From: an uncultured Rhodanobacteraceae bacterium
GTDB taxonomy: Bacteria; Pseudomonadota; Gammaproteobacteria; Xanthomonadales; Rhodanobacteraceae
DNA length: 20,841 nucleotides
Assembly (NCBI GenBank): GCA_937902695.1
Contig: CALFNI010000369.1
Span: forward strand, 1 to 20,841
Reading direction: 5' to 3'
In this document: positions 12,608 through 20,668 of the stretch, piece after piece
Numbering within the stretch: the first letter of the stretch is position 1
Layout of the letters: each line of letters opens with the position of its first letter
Notes under the pieces: generated by a model
What the model saw: only the letters and a program-made list of their open reading frames with translations
Told to the model about the DNA's origin: nothing
Databases searched by the model: none
Position numbers and translations under genes: made by a program

Positions 12608-15600
12608 ACAGAACCCGCGGCGCGCATGTCGGCCGGCGCCTTGACCGGCATCGGCGGCGTCGGCGGCAGCTTCACCGGCGCGGCCTTGATCGCCTTCTGC
12701 AGTTCCTCGATCGCCTTGTCGAGCTGCGGATCCTTGCCGGCGAGCTGCGCGGAGACGTCCTCTTCGACGACGATGTCCGGATCGACGCCGTGGCCTTCGA
12801 TCACGTACTGGCCTTCGGTGCTCGCCGTCGCGAACTGCGGCACGAAGATCTCGCCGCCGTCGATCGCCGGGCCCCAGCTGTTGATGCCGACGACGCCGCC
12901 CCACGTGCGCGTTCCGATCAGCGGCCCAAGCTTCGCCTGCTTGAACATGTAGGAGAAGATATCGCCGTCGGACGCCGTCGTGCCGTTGCAGAGCGCGGCG
13001 AGATGGCCGATGAACGTCTGCTGCGGATACGTGCCGGTGATCTCGTAGCCGCGGCCGTAGTCGAGGCCGAGCATCTTGCGGGACAGCCGCTCGATGATCA
13101 TCGCCGAGACGTTGCCGCCGCCGTTGTCGCGCACGTCGACGACGAGGCCCTGCTTGCGCAGCTGCGGGTAATACCACTTGATGAACTCGCGGATGCCGTC
13201 GCCGCCCATGTCGGGGATGTGCAGGTAGCCGATCTCGCCGTTCGTCGCCTTATCGACGTATTCGCGGTTCTTCTTGACCCAGTCGAAATAAACGAGCGGC
13301 TCCTCGCTGTCGATCGGCTTCACCAGCACGGTGCGAGCGCCTTCGGTGCCGGGATGCGAGTTGACGGTGAGCTGCACGAGCTGGCCGGGCGCCGTGCGCA
13401 GCAGGCGATACGGATTGTCGTGCGCTTCGAGCGTCTGGCCGTTGATCGCGATGACGTATTCGCCCTCGTGAACGTCGACGCCGACTTCGGTCAGCGGCGA
13501 GCGGTAGCGATCCTCGTCGTTCTCGCCGTCGAGGATGCGGCCGATCCGGTACTGGTTCGACGCGGGATCGAACGCGAAGCGCGCGCCGATCAGGCCGACG
13601 TGCGGCTTCGGCGGGAGGCCAAGATCGCCGCCGCTGACGTACGCATGGCCGATCGAGAGCTCGGCGACCATCTGGCCCAGCACATAGTTGAGATCGCTGC
13701 GGTCGCCGACCCATTGCAGCAGCGGCTCGTACTTCGCGCGGATCGCGTTCCAGTCGTAGCCGTGCATGTTCGTGACGTAGAAATGGTCGCGGTAGCGGCG
13801 CCACGTTTCGCGGAAGACCTCCGCGTATTCGGCTTTCGGATCGACGCGCGCGTAGAGGCCGTCGGTCGATACGTCCTTCGCTTCGGGTTTCCCGGCCGAG
13901 AGATCGATCCACTTGTAGGCCTTGTCGCTGCGGATCATGACCGTGTTGCCGTCGCCCGCGAGCGAGACGTCGTCGGCGCCTTCGAATACGTCCTCGACCT
14001 TGCGCTCGTCGAAAGACCATTTCTTGAGCTTGGGCTTCCAGGCGCCGTCGCGGCCGTAATACTGGCCGTCGGTGAGCACGTAGTAGATCGCCTTGCCGGT
14101 TACGCCGAGCCACGACACGTTGTCGGGATCGATCGGCGCGCGCACGAGGCGCTGCTCGATGCCGTCGAAATCGATGCGGTCGTCGATTTCGCTCGCAGGT
14201 TTGGGCTTCTCTTTTTTCTCGTCGCCGTTCTTCGGCTTGTCCTCGTCCTTCTTGTCGTCCTTCGAGGCGCTGTCGTTCTTCGGCGCGAACGGATTGTCGA
14301 GGCCCTTGCGCATCGTCAGCGCGAGGATCTCGGTCGTGCGGTTCGTCGCGAAGTTCCACTCGATGTTCGAGAGCTGCGCCGCCCATTCGCGGTCGGCGAG
14401 GAAGTAGAGCGTCTTGCCGTCGGGCGAGAACACCGGCGAATAGGCGTCGCGGTACGCGTTGCCGATATGCACGCTCTTGCCGGCGGCGAGATCGCGCACG
14501 TAAAGCTGCGCGTATTGCGTGTCCTTGTCGGTGATCGAATACGCAAGGTAATGGCCGCCCGGCGACCATGCGTAATCGCGGCGCGAGCCGCCGGGATCGT
14601 CGGCGACGACGGGCGCGGGACCACCGGCCGAAGCGACGATGCGGATGCGGCTTTCGCTGTCGACGAACGCGATGCGAAGGCCGTCAGGCGACCAGCGCGG
14701 CGCGTAGAGCCGGCCGAATACCTCGCTCGTCAGCTGGCGCGCGTTGTTACCGTCGGCGTCGCGGATCCAGATTTCCTCCTCGCCGCTCTGGTCGGAAACG
14801 TACGCGACGCGCTTGCCGTCCGGCGACCACGCCGCCTCGCGCTCGTGCGCGCCGGGCGTGTGCGTGAGATCGAGCGTGATGCCGTCCTTCAGCGGCGCCG
14901 AGAACACCTCGCCGCGCGCGGTGAAGAGCGCACGCTTGCCGTTTGCCGACAGCGCGAAGTCCTCGATCCTGTCCTTGACGCTTTTCTCTTCGGCGCGCGT
15001 GCGCACGAGATCGCTCGGCACGGTGATGTCGAGAGCGCGATCCTCGTTCTTGCCGGCGTCGTAGACGTGCAGCGCGCCGTCGACCTCGAACACGATCTGG
15101 CCTTTCGAATCGCCGCTCGCCCAGCGCGCATCGGCGCCCTTGTAGTCGGTCAGCTGCTTCGTCTCGCCGCTGCCGGTGTCGTAACGGTAGAGATTGAGAT
15201 GCTCGCCGCGATCAGCGATGAAGAAGACGCCGTTGCCGATCCAGACCGGATCGCGATCGGTGTTCGGATCGTTCGTGATGTTCTTCGCCGATTTCGCGCC
15301 GAAGTCGTAGATGTAGAGATCCTGCGCCCAGCCGCCGACGTAACGGTTCCAGGTGCGGAAGTCGCGGTATTTCGGCGAGTAGACGATCTGCTTTCCGTCC
15401 GGCGAATAACGGCCGACGCCGGCGACTGGCATCGGCAACGTTTCCGGAAGGCCGCCATCGACGCTGATCGTGTAAAGGTGCGGCTGCGAGATGCTCGTCG
15501 AATCGCGCCAGCCGCGGAACAGGACCGACTTTGCGTCCGGTGTCCAGCCATACACCTGGTTGTCGAAGCCCCAGCGCTGCGGCATCGGGCCCATCGCGGG

Positions 15601-15918
15601 ATAGAACGTCAGCTGCTTGGGCTCGCCGCCGGTCGCAGCGACGACGTACACCTGATCGTCGCCGCCGTATTCGCCGGTGAACGCGACGCGGCTGCAATCG
15701 GGCGAGAAGCGCGCCGATTGCTCGAGCCCCGGGCCGGCCGTGAGCCGCGCCGCTGTGCCGCCTTGCGTCGACGCGGTCCAGAGATCGCCGGCATACGTAA
15801 AGACGACGCGATCGCCGCAGACGTCGGGGAATCTCAGGAGCTTCGTTCCGGCGAAGACCGACGGAGCGATGAGCAAGGCTCCTACGACGAACGCGAAGCG
15901 CATCGGACGCAATGACAT
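12598..15918 (-). CDS. Tricorn-type S41 family protease, secreted
   Basis: A 1106-residue protein. A signal peptide ([23 protein letters not shown]) directs it to the periplasm. Residues about 25-540 form WD40-like beta-propellers with many SPDGK/WSPDG repeats, as in TolB and tricorn. A Lys/Asp/Glu-rich linker follows (about 545-580), then the tricorn core with RDHFYV and [16 protein letters not shown] near 710-725, a PDZ domain (about 800-890), and the S41 fold with [10 protein letters not shown]. The probable catalytic serine is S983 in TASDGD and the probable charge-relay glutamate is E1041 in IEGHGVDPD. The family degrades peptides and misfolded protein fragments. Length is close to archaeal tricorn. 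The start at 15918 is chosen because it begins the signal peptide and has GGGAG five bases upstream; the frame runs to 15990 without support. It converges with the hypothetical gene across the REP pair. Confidence 0.93.
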   Translation of the reverse strand: MSLRPMRFAFVVGALLIAPSVFAGTKLLRFPDVCGDRVVFTYAGDLWTASTQGGTAARLTAGPGLEQSARFSPDCSRVAFTGEYGGDDQVYVVAATGGEPKQLTFYPAMGPMPQRWGFDNQVYGWTPDAKSVLFRGWRDSTSISQPHLYTISVDGGLPETLPMPVAGVGRYSPDGKQIVYSPKYRDFRTWNRYVGGWAQDLYIYDFGAKSAKNITNDPNTDRDPVWIGNGVFFIADRGEHLNLYRYDTGSGETKQLTDYKGADARWASGDSKGQIVFEVDGALHVYDAGKNEDRALDITVPSDLVRTRAEEKSVKDRIEDFALSANGKRALFTARGEVFSAPLKDGITLDLTHTPGAHEREAAWSPDGKRVAYVSDQSGEEEIWIRDADGNNARQLTSEVFGRLYAPRWSPDGLRIAFVDSESRIRIVASAGGPAPVVADDPGGSRRDYAWSPGGHYLAYSITDKDTQYAQLYVRDLAAGKSVHIGNAYRDAYSPVFSPDGKTLYFLADREWAAQLSNIEWNFATNRTTEILALTMRKGLDNPFAPKNDSASKDDKKDEDKPKNGDEKKEKPKPASEIDDRIDFDGIEQRLVRAPIDPDNVSWLGVTGKAIYYVLTDGQYYGRDGAWKPKLKKWSFDERKVEDVFEGADDVSLAGDGNTVMIRSDKAYKWIDLSAGKPEAKDVSTDGLYARVDPKAEYAEVFRETWRRYRDHFYVTNMHGYDWNAIRAKYEPLLQWVGDRSDLNYVLGQMVAELSIGHAYVSGGDLGLPPKPHVGLIGARFAFDPASNQYRIGRILDGENDEDRYRSPLTEVGVDVHEGEYVIAINGQTLEAHDNPYRLLRTAPGQLVQLTVNSHPGTEGARTVLVKPIDSEEPLVYFDWVKKNREYVDKATNGEIGYLHIPDMGGDGIREFIKWYYPQLRKQGLVVDVRDNGGGNVSAMIIERLSRKMLGLDYGRGYEITGTYPQQTFIGHLAALCNGTTASDGDIFSYMFKQAKLGPLIGTRTWGGVVGINSWGPAIDGGEIFVPQFATASTEGQYVIEGHGVDPDIVVEEDVSAQLAGKDPQLDKAIEELQKAIKAAPVKLPPTPPMPVKAPADMRAAGSVGS

Positions 15919-15923
15919 GGAAA

Positions 15924-15928
15924 CTCCC
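15924..15928 (-). promoter_or_regulatory. Ribosome binding site deciding the protease start
   Basis: On the minus strand GGGAG lies five bases before the ATG at 15918. The upstream in-frame ATG at 15990 would put 24 extra polar residues before the signal peptide, so 15918 is preferred. Confidence 0.6.
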
Positions 15929-16021
15929 GGCAGCGAGGCGAACGAGTCTTGTTGCACAGTGACGGCGCGGTGGCGTGCGCCGGAAGTCATGTAGATGCGG
16001 CGGCACTGGAATCGGTTTAGT

Positions 16022-16061
16022 CCTTACGTTAAAGTAAGGATACGCCTCCGCGGTAAGGATA
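16022..16061 (+). promoter_or_regulatory. Probable autoregulatory operator of the VapBC pair
   Basis: The 7-bp arms TCCTTAC (16021-16027) and GTAAGGA (16034-16040) form an inverted repeat around GTTAAA. The sequence GTAAGGATA then recurs exactly at 16053-16061, 19 bases after its first copy at 16034-16042. The third copy overlaps the ribosome binding site AAGGA of the antitoxin gene. A weak promoter (TTTAGT at 16016-16021, 17 bases, GATACG at 16039-16044) would be covered by the inverted repeat. AbrB-type antitoxins bind such repeats at their own promoters. The third copy could be partly chance, since AAGGA is needed for translation. Confidence 0.55.
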
Positions 16062-16067
16062 AATCAG

Positions 16068-16304
16068 GTGAGTACAGCCGTGCTGACCAGCAAGGGACAG
16101 ACGACCATCCCGAAGGACGTGCGGGATTATCTCGGGCTTCGCCCGGGCGACCGCATCGAGTTCGTGCTGACGGAGGACAAGACCGTGCTTCTGAAACCCG
16201 CAACGAGGCCCGTGACCGATCTCAAGGGCTTTTTGCCCAAGCCGCCGAGGCCGGTGTCGGTCGAGGCGATGAATGCCGCGGTCCGCAAGCGCGCGGGGCG
16301 GTGA
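16068..16304 (+). CDS. vapB: AbrB/SpoVT-type antitoxin
   Basis: A 78-residue protein. Residues 2-47 are a swapped-hairpin AbrB DNA-binding domain (AVLTSKGQTTIPKDVRDYLGL, RPGDRIEFVL, VLLKP). The remaining C-terminal tail (FLPKPPRPVSVEAMNAAVRKR) is the part expected to wrap the toxin and block its active site. It should neutralise the PIN toxin and repress its own operon. The start is GTG at 16068, with AAGGA eight bases before it; no in-frame ATG fits the family N-terminus. The toxin gene begins four bases after the stop. Confidence 0.92.
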   Translation: MSTAVLTSKGQTTIPKDVRDYLGLRPGDRIEFVLTEDKTVLLKPATRPVTDLKGFLPKPPRPVSVEAMNAAVRKRAGR

Positions 16305-16308
16305 ATCG

Positions 16309-16719
16309 ATGATCGGCATCGATACGAACGTGCTCGTCCGCTACGTCGTGCAGGACGACGCGCGGCAGGCCGCCGCGGCCAGTCATTTCATCGAGACGAC
16401 GCTCAGCGGGGACGAGCCCGGCTGGATCGCGTCGGTCGTGCTCTGCGAGTTCGTCTGGGTGCTCGAAAGCGCGTACGGCTACGCACGGAACTCGATCGTG
16501 GCGACGCTGCAGCGGCTGTTCGAAGTCGATCGATTTCGCGTCGAGGCGCCGGCGCTCGCCTGGCGCGCGCTCGACGAATATCGGACCGGCGGCGATTTCA
16601 GCGATGCGCTGATTGCGCTCGGGAACGAGCACGAGGGCTGCGGCTACACGGCGACGTTCGATCGCGGCGCTGCGAAACTGAAGCAGATGCGCTTGCTGAT
16701 TCGCGCTGCGGCTGGATAG
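16309..16719 (+). CDS. vapC: PIN-domain toxin ribonuclease (VapC family)
   Basis: A 136-residue PIN-domain protein. The expected Mg2+-binding acidic residues are all present: D5 in GIDTNVLVRY, E47 in VLCEFVWVLE, D99 in GGDFSDALIA and D118 in TFDRGA. VapC toxins cleave tRNA or rRNA when the antitoxin is degraded. Nothing suggests inactivation. The ATG at 16309 gives the standard MIGIDTNVLVRY N-terminus; the frame extends to 16273, inside the antitoxin gene, and is rejected. Together with the AbrB-type gene it is a complete type II toxin-antitoxin module, placed between two housekeeping regions without visible mobile-element remnants. Confidence 0.94.
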   Translation: MIGIDTNVLVRYVVQDDARQAAAASHFIETTLSGDEPGWIASVVLCEFVWVLESAYGYARNSIVATLQRLFEVDRFRVEAPALAWRALDEYRTGGDFSDALIALGNEHEGCGYTATFDRGAAKLKQMRLLIRAAAG

Positions 16720-16751
16720 TGCTTTTCCCTCCCGCTTGCGGAGGTAAAGCA
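16720..16751. terminator. Bidirectional terminator-like hairpin between vapC and gshA
   Basis: TGCTTT (16720-16725) pairs with AAAGCA (16746-16751), and CCTCC (16728-16732) pairs with GGAGG (16740-16744), separated by a small internal loop and closing a seven-base loop. It begins at the base after the vapC stop and ends nine bases before the gshA stop. The A/T-containing lower stem could serve both convergent genes. Confidence 0.6.
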
Positions 16752-16760
16752 GGTGAAACG

Positions 16761-18125
16761 CTAGTACGCGAACTCGCGGAAGACGTTGTCGATATCGCCC
16801 TTCCACGGCCCGTTGAAGAGCTCGAGCTTGCGCTCCGCCGGCGTCTGGTTGGCATCCACGATCTCGAGCAGCGGATCGAGGAAGATGCTCTCGTCGGCGC
16901 CGTTCTTGTTCTTGCGCGCGCGCCGTTGCAGGCCGTGCGCGGCGATCTTGAGCGATTCGAATGCGAGATCGCGCACGCTGCCATTGCGGAACGGCAGCTT
17001 CAGCGCGTATTTCGGCACGCCGTCGCGAAGCGCATGGCGCTCGGCTTTCGAAAAATCCTTGACGAGATCCCACGCCGCATCGAGCGCGGTCTGGTCGTAG
17101 AGCAATCCGACCCAGAACGCCGGCAGCGCGCACAGGCGATTCCACGGCCCGCCGTCGGCGCCGCGCATCTCGAGGAATTTCTTGAGCCGCACTTCGGGAA
17201 ATGCCGTCGTCATGTGATCGGCCCAGTCCTTCAGCGTCGGCAGCGCGCCCGGGAGCTCGGGCAGCTTGCCGGCGAGGAAATCGCGGAACGACTTGCCGGC
17301 GAGGTCGATGTATTTGCTGTCGCGATAGCTGAAATACATCGGCACGTCGAGGAGGTAGTCGACGTAGCGCTCGAACCCGAAGCCGTCCTCGAACACGAAA
17401 TCGAGCATGCCGGTGCGGCCCGGGTCGGTATCGGTCCAGATGTGCGAGCGGTAGCTCTGAAATCCGTTCGGCTTGCCTTCGGTGAACGGCGAGTCGGCGA
17501 AGAGCGCGGTCGCGATCGGCTGCAGGGCGAGCCCGACGCGAAACTTCTTGATCATGTCGGCTTCGTCGGCGAAGTCGAGATTGACCTGCACGGTGCACGT
17601 CCGCGTCATCATGTCGAGGCCGAGCGAGCCGACCAGCGGCATGTAGCGGCGCATGATCGCGTAGCGCCCTTTGGGCATCCACGGCATGTCCTCGCGGCGC
17701 CACTTCGGCTGGAAGCCCATGCCGAGGAAGCCGACGCCGAGATCGTCGGCGACGGTCTTCACTTCCTTGAGGTGCTTGTCAACTTCGCAGCACGTCGCAT
17801 GGATCGTTTCGAGCGGCGCGCCTGACAGCTCCAGCTGGCCGGCGGGCTCGAGCGTCACCGATGCGTTGTCGCGCGAGAGCGCGATCAGCTTGTCGCCTTC
17901 GAAGACGCGCTGCCAGTTGAAGCGGGCCATGCCGTCGAGCAGGCGTTCGATGCCGCGGTCGCCTTCCCAGGTCGGCGGACGCAGGTCGTCGAGCCTGAAG
18001 CCGAACTTTTCGTGCTCGGTGCCGATGCGCCACTCGCTCGCGGGTTTCCCGCCGTCGGTCATGAACTCGACGAGCTGCGCGCGATCGCTGATCGGGACTT
18101 CGTTGACGGCGGAGGGTCCGGACAC
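16761..18125 (-). CDS. gshA: Glutamate-cysteine ligase, plant/proteobacterial type
   Basis: A 454-residue cytoplasmic enzyme that joins glutamate and cysteine in the first step of glutathione synthesis, using ATP. It carries the GCS2-family blocks of the plant/alphaproteobacterial/xanthomonad group: [10 protein letters not shown] (34-43), [16 protein letters not shown] (about 89-104), [29 protein letters not shown] and [14 protein letters not shown]. Length fits the group. This type is unrelated in sequence to E. coli GshA, so it is a useful lineage clue. The gene follows engB on the same strand after 113 bases containing a weak GGCCG/CGGCC hairpin (18182-18197), so it may have its own promoter or share one. 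No gshB is in the window. Confidence 0.95.
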   Translation of the reverse strand: MSGPSAVNEVPISDRAQLVEFMTDGGKPASEWRIGTEHEKFGFRLDDLRPPTWEGDRGIERLLDGMARFNWQRVFEGDKLIALSRDNASVTLEPAGQLELSGAPLETIHATCCEVDKHLKEVKTVADDLGVGFLGMGFQPKWRREDMPWMPKGRYAIMRRYMPLVGSLGLDMMTRTCTVQVNLDFADEADMIKKFRVGLALQPIATALFADSPFTEGKPNGFQSYRSHIWTDTDPGRTGMLDFVFEDGFGFERYVDYLLDVPMYFSYRDSKYIDLAGKSFRDFLAGKLPELPGALPTLKDWADHMTTAFPEVRLKKFLEMRGADGGPWNRLCALPAFWVGLLYDQTALDAAWDLVKDFSKAERHALRDGVPKYALKLPFRNGSVRDLAFESLKIAAHGLQRRARKNKNGADESIFLDPLLEIVDANQTPAERKLELFNGPWKGDIDNVFREFAY

Positions 18126-18181
18126 GGCGCTGCCTCGACTCGGGGCTCCGGACTATGGGGCTTCCGATGCCCGGTTGAAAG

Positions 18182-18197
18182 GGCCGTCCGTTCGGCC
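18182..18197 (-). terminator. Weak hairpin between engB and gshA
   Basis: GGCCG (18182-18186) pairs with CGGCC (18193-18197) around six bases. It has only five pairs and no T-run, so it may merely attenuate or do nothing. The rest of the 113-base gap shows no clear promoter. Confidence 0.2.
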
Positions 18198-18238
18198 TGA
18201 CGCGACCTGTGCGCGGGCCGGCTCCGGCTAGCCGAAAC

Positions 18239-18850
18239 TCACGGGGCGGCGGCGGCGAAAAGCCATCCCGCCAGGACCTTGCGCGCTTCGTCGACGCCAT
18301 TGCCGGACAGCGACGAGAAGAGCTGCGCCTGCGCGCCCGGCACGGACGCCGCGAGCTCCGTGCGCACCGCATGCAGCGTGCGCGCAGCCTCGCCGCGCGA
18401 GAGCTTGTCGGCTTTCGTCAGGAGGCAAAGGCTGTTGCGCCCGGTCGCGCGCGCGAAGTCGAGCATCATGCGGTCGAACTCTTTCAGCGGATGACGCGCA
18501 TCCATGACGAGCACGATGCCCTTCAGCGATTCGCGCGTGCGAAGGTACGCGTCGATCGTCGCCCGCCAGTGATCGCGCAGCTTGTCCGGCACCTTCGCGT
18601 AGCCGTAGCCCGGAAGATCGACCAGCCGGTGCTCATCGTCGAGCACGAACACGTTGAGCTGCTGGGTGCGTCCGGGCGTCTTCGAGGTGCGTGCCAGGCC
18701 CTGCTGGTCGCAGATCTTGTTCAGCGCGCTCGACTTGCCCGCATTCGAGCGGCCGGCGAACGCGAGCTCGGCGCCGGCGTCCGCCGGCAGCTGATCGAGC
18801 CGGTGCGCGCTGATCAGGTAGGTCGCCGCGCGGAACGGGTTCTTCTGCAT
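18239..18850 (-). CDS. engB: Ribosome-biogenesis GTP-binding protein EngB (YihA/YsxC)
   Basis: A 203-residue essential-type GTPase for assembly of the large ribosomal subunit. All GTPase motifs are present: GRSNAGKSS (G1, about 33-41), TPGRTQ (G2), DLPGYGYAKVP (G3), TKADKL (G4) and SSLSGNG (G5). Length and N-terminus (FRAATYLISAHRLDQLP) match the family. The gene is divergent from cytochrome c4, an arrangement also known from Pseudomonas and Xanthomonas genomes. Confidence 0.96.
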   Translation of the reverse strand: MQKNPFRAATYLISAHRLDQLPADAGAELAFAGRSNAGKSSALNKICDQQGLARTSKTPGRTQQLNVFVLDDEHRLVDLPGYGYAKVPDKLRDHWRATIDAYLRTRESLKGIVLVMDARHPLKEFDRMMLDFARATGRNSLCLLTKADKLSRGEAARTLHAVRTELAASVPGAQAQLFSSLSGNGVDEARKVLAGWLFAAAAP

Positions 18851-18899
18851 CGAGGGTCTGCGAACGGTTGGTCGAGGCGGTTTTCGCGGGACGCGCGGT

Positions 18900-18929
18900 T
18901 TGACCGCCTTCCGGCGCGCGGGGGATAAT
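18900..18929 (+). promoter_or_regulatory. Sigma70-like promoter for the cytochrome c4-dsbA region
   Basis: TTGACC (18900-18905) and GATAAT (18924-18929) are separated by 18 bases. They match the -35 and -10 consensus at five of six positions each. Transcription would start near 18936, giving a leader of about 100 bases before the cytochrome ATG. It is the best promoter match in the window. Confidence 0.65.
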
Positions 18930-19038
18930 TCTCGGGATCCGTCCGCTCGCCTGGCCGCGTCCTCGATCGATCATCCGATCCATCGAAGGGCTTGCGGCGT
19001 CGGGGCGGCTTTCCCCAGAAGATTTCCGGAGTGAGTGT

Positions 19039-19815
19039 ATGAGCTTTCGGCGAGTTTTTGCGCTGTCGCTGCTGATCGCTGCGGGCGCCGCGGCGGCGCA
19101 AACGCCACAGGGGCACGAGGCGCAGCCGAACGCGGCGACGCCGTCCGCCTCGCCCGTCGCTCCGCCGAGCCAGGCCGCGCCGCAGCCGCTGGCGAAGGCC
19201 GAGGCCGACAAGGCGCCGTCGGGTCTCGCCCTCGGCGATGCGAAGGCCGGCGAAGGCAAGGCCGCGACCTGCGCCGCCTGCCACGGCATGGACGGCAACT
19301 CGACCGACAAGACCTATCCGAAGATCGCCGGCCAGAACGAAGCCTACGTCGCGCGCCAGGTCGGCCTGATCAAATCGCAGAAGCGCCAGAACCCGGTCAT
19401 GCTTCCGTTCGTCGCCAACCTTTCCGAGCAGGACATGCACGACCTCGGCGCGTTCTTCGCGACGAAGACCTCGCTGCCCGGCGTCGCCGACGAGAAACTC
19501 CTCGCCCGCGGCCAGGCGCTCTATCGCGGCGGCGACGCGACGCTCGGCGTGCCGGCCTGCATGGCCTGCCACGGGCCGGACGGCCGCGGCATGGCGGGCG
19601 CGGGCTACCCGCAGCTCGCCGGCCAGTGGGCCGACTACGTCCAGGCCAAGCTCAAGGACTTCAAGGCGGGCACGGCCTGGGGCGACGACACCAACGCCAG
19701 GATCATGCCCGAGATCGCCAGGCACCTCGGCGACGGCGACATCGCCGCGCTCGCTTCGTACGTCGAAGGCCTGCACTCGGCTGCGGCCGACGCCAAGGCG
19801 ACCGCCGCGCGCTGA
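19039..19815 (+). CDS. Cytochrome c4 (di-heme)
   Basis: A 258-residue periplasmic electron carrier with a signal peptide (MSFRRVFALSLLIAAGAAAA). Two class I cytochrome c domains follow, with heme-attachment motifs CAACH (78-82) and CMACH (174-178). The distal methionines are probably M121 in NPVMLPF and M223 in RIMPEIA. Each domain has the c4-typical PKIAGQ or PQLAGQ segment. The protein would pass electrons from the bc1 complex to terminal oxidases. An Ala/Pro/Gln-rich stretch of about 40 residues (22-60) between the signal peptide and the first domain makes it longer than typical c4 proteins. GGAG seven bases before the ATG supports the start. dsbA genes follow on the same strand. Confidence 0.95.
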   Translation: MSFRRVFALSLLIAAGAAAAQTPQGHEAQPNAATPSASPVAPPSQAAPQPLAKAEADKAPSGLALGDAKAGEGKAATCAACHGMDGNSTDKTYPKIAGQNEAYVARQVGLIKSQKRQNPVMLPFVANLSEQDMHDLGAFFATKTSLPGVADEKLLARGQALYRGGDATLGVPACMACHGPDGRGMAGAGYPQLAGQWADYVQAKLKDFKAGTAWGDDTNARIMPEIARHLGDGDIAALASYVEGLHSAAADAKATAAR

Positions 19816-19832
19816 GACGCAAGCCAGGCCCG

Positions 19833-19844
19833 GCCGGACCGGTC
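19833..19844. repeat. Perfect 12-bp palindrome between cytochrome c4 and dsbA
   Basis: CGGACCGGTCCG is fully self-complementary and is flanked by GGCC-rich sequence that could extend a hairpin. It may be a weak terminator or an attenuator between the two genes. Confidence 0.3.
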
Positions 19845-19923
19845 CGATCGGAGAGGCCGGCTGAACTTGGCGCGCCGGATCCGCTCCAAGCCGGTTCGCT
19901 AGACCGTTTTCATCGGAGGCTCC

Positions 19924-20595
19924 ATGTTGAAGCGTTTCGTTGCTGTGCTGTTCGGTCTCGCCGTGCTGCCGCTCGCGCACGCACAAGCCCTGCAGTACGA
20001 AGCCGGCAAGCAGTACTTCCTCGTCGAGCCGCCGCAGCCGACGACGACCGGCGACAAGATCGAGGTGCTGGAGGTGTTCTCGTACGCGTGCCCCGCGTGC
20101 AACGCGTTCCAGACGATCGCGAACAAGATCAAGTCCGATCTGCCGAAGAACGCGCAGATGGCCTACCTCCCCGCCGCGTTCCGCACCGACGAGGACTGGC
20201 CCGTCTTCCAGCGCGCGTTCTTCGCCGCGCAGGCGCTCGGCCTCGTCGAGAAGACGCATGACGCGATGTTCGACGCGGTCTGGAAGGAAGGCTCGCTCAA
20301 GATCAACGATCCCGTCTCGCACAAGCTCGTCCAGCCGATGCCGACGATCGACGACATCGCCAAGTTCTACGCGAAGTACGGCGTCAAGGCCGAGGATTTC
20401 GTCGGCACCGCGAACTCGTTCGCCGTCAACGCCAAGATCAAGCGCGCCGACGCGCAGGTGAAGGCGTACGGCGTCGACTCGACGCCGACGATCATCGTCA
20501 ACGGCAAGTACCGCCTGACCGCGCAATCCGCCGGCGGCTGGGACAAGGTGCCGGCGCTCGTGACCTATCTCATCGATCTCGAAACCCACAAGTAA
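19924..20595 (+). CDS. dsbA: DsbA-family thiol:disulfide interchange protein (first copy)
   Basis: A 223-residue periplasmic oxidoreductase with a signal peptide (MLKRFVAVLFGLAVLPLAHA). The thioredoxin fold contains the active site CPAC at 56-59, in EVFSYACPACNAF, and the cis-proline P188 in DSTPTIIVNG. The helical insertion between them is of DsbA length. CPAC differs from the usual CPHC of E. coli DsbA; lack of the histidine should make it a weaker oxidant, and a different partner range is possible. GGAGG seven bases before the ATG supports the start. A very similar second gene follows after 73 bases. Confidence 0.9.
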   Translation: MLKRFVAVLFGLAVLPLAHAQALQYEAGKQYFLVEPPQPTTTGDKIEVLEVFSYACPACNAFQTIANKIKSDLPKNAQMAYLPAAFRTDEDWPVFQRAFFAAQALGLVEKTHDAMFDAVWKEGSLKINDPVSHKLVQPMPTIDDIAKFYAKYGVKAEDFVGTANSFAVNAKIKRADAQVKAYGVDSTPTIIVNGKYRLTAQSAGGWDKVPALVTYLIDLETHK

Positions 20596-20596
20596 G

Positions 20597-20612
20597 CGCG
20601 CGTTGCCGCGCG
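20597..20612 (+). terminator. GC-only hairpin between the two dsbA-like genes
   Basis: CGCGCG (20597-20602) pairs with CGCGCG (20607-20612) around TTGC, beginning just after the stop of the first gene. Without a T-tract it may attenuate rather than stop transcription into the second gene. Confidence 0.3.
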
Positions 20613-20668
20613 GGCCGGAACCTTCGGAGCCCGCCGCGGTCTCGCTTCCAACGTTCGAGGAGAACATC

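Noticed and set aside
12790-15915. Plus-strand open frame of 1041 codons opposite the tricorn-type protease.
   Set aside because: Exactly antisense to a well-supported gene, with a composition of Arg/Ala/Val/Asp typical of shadow frames in high-GC DNA. No domain or ribosome binding site supports it.
15919-15990. N-terminal extension of the protease to an ATG at 15990.
   Set aside because: It would bury the signal peptide behind 24 polar residues, and the start at 15918 has a good ribosome binding site.
16720-16760. Possible small repeat or attachment site at the end of vapC.
   Set aside because: There is no tRNA, integrase or second copy in the window. The hairpin is explained as a convergent terminator.
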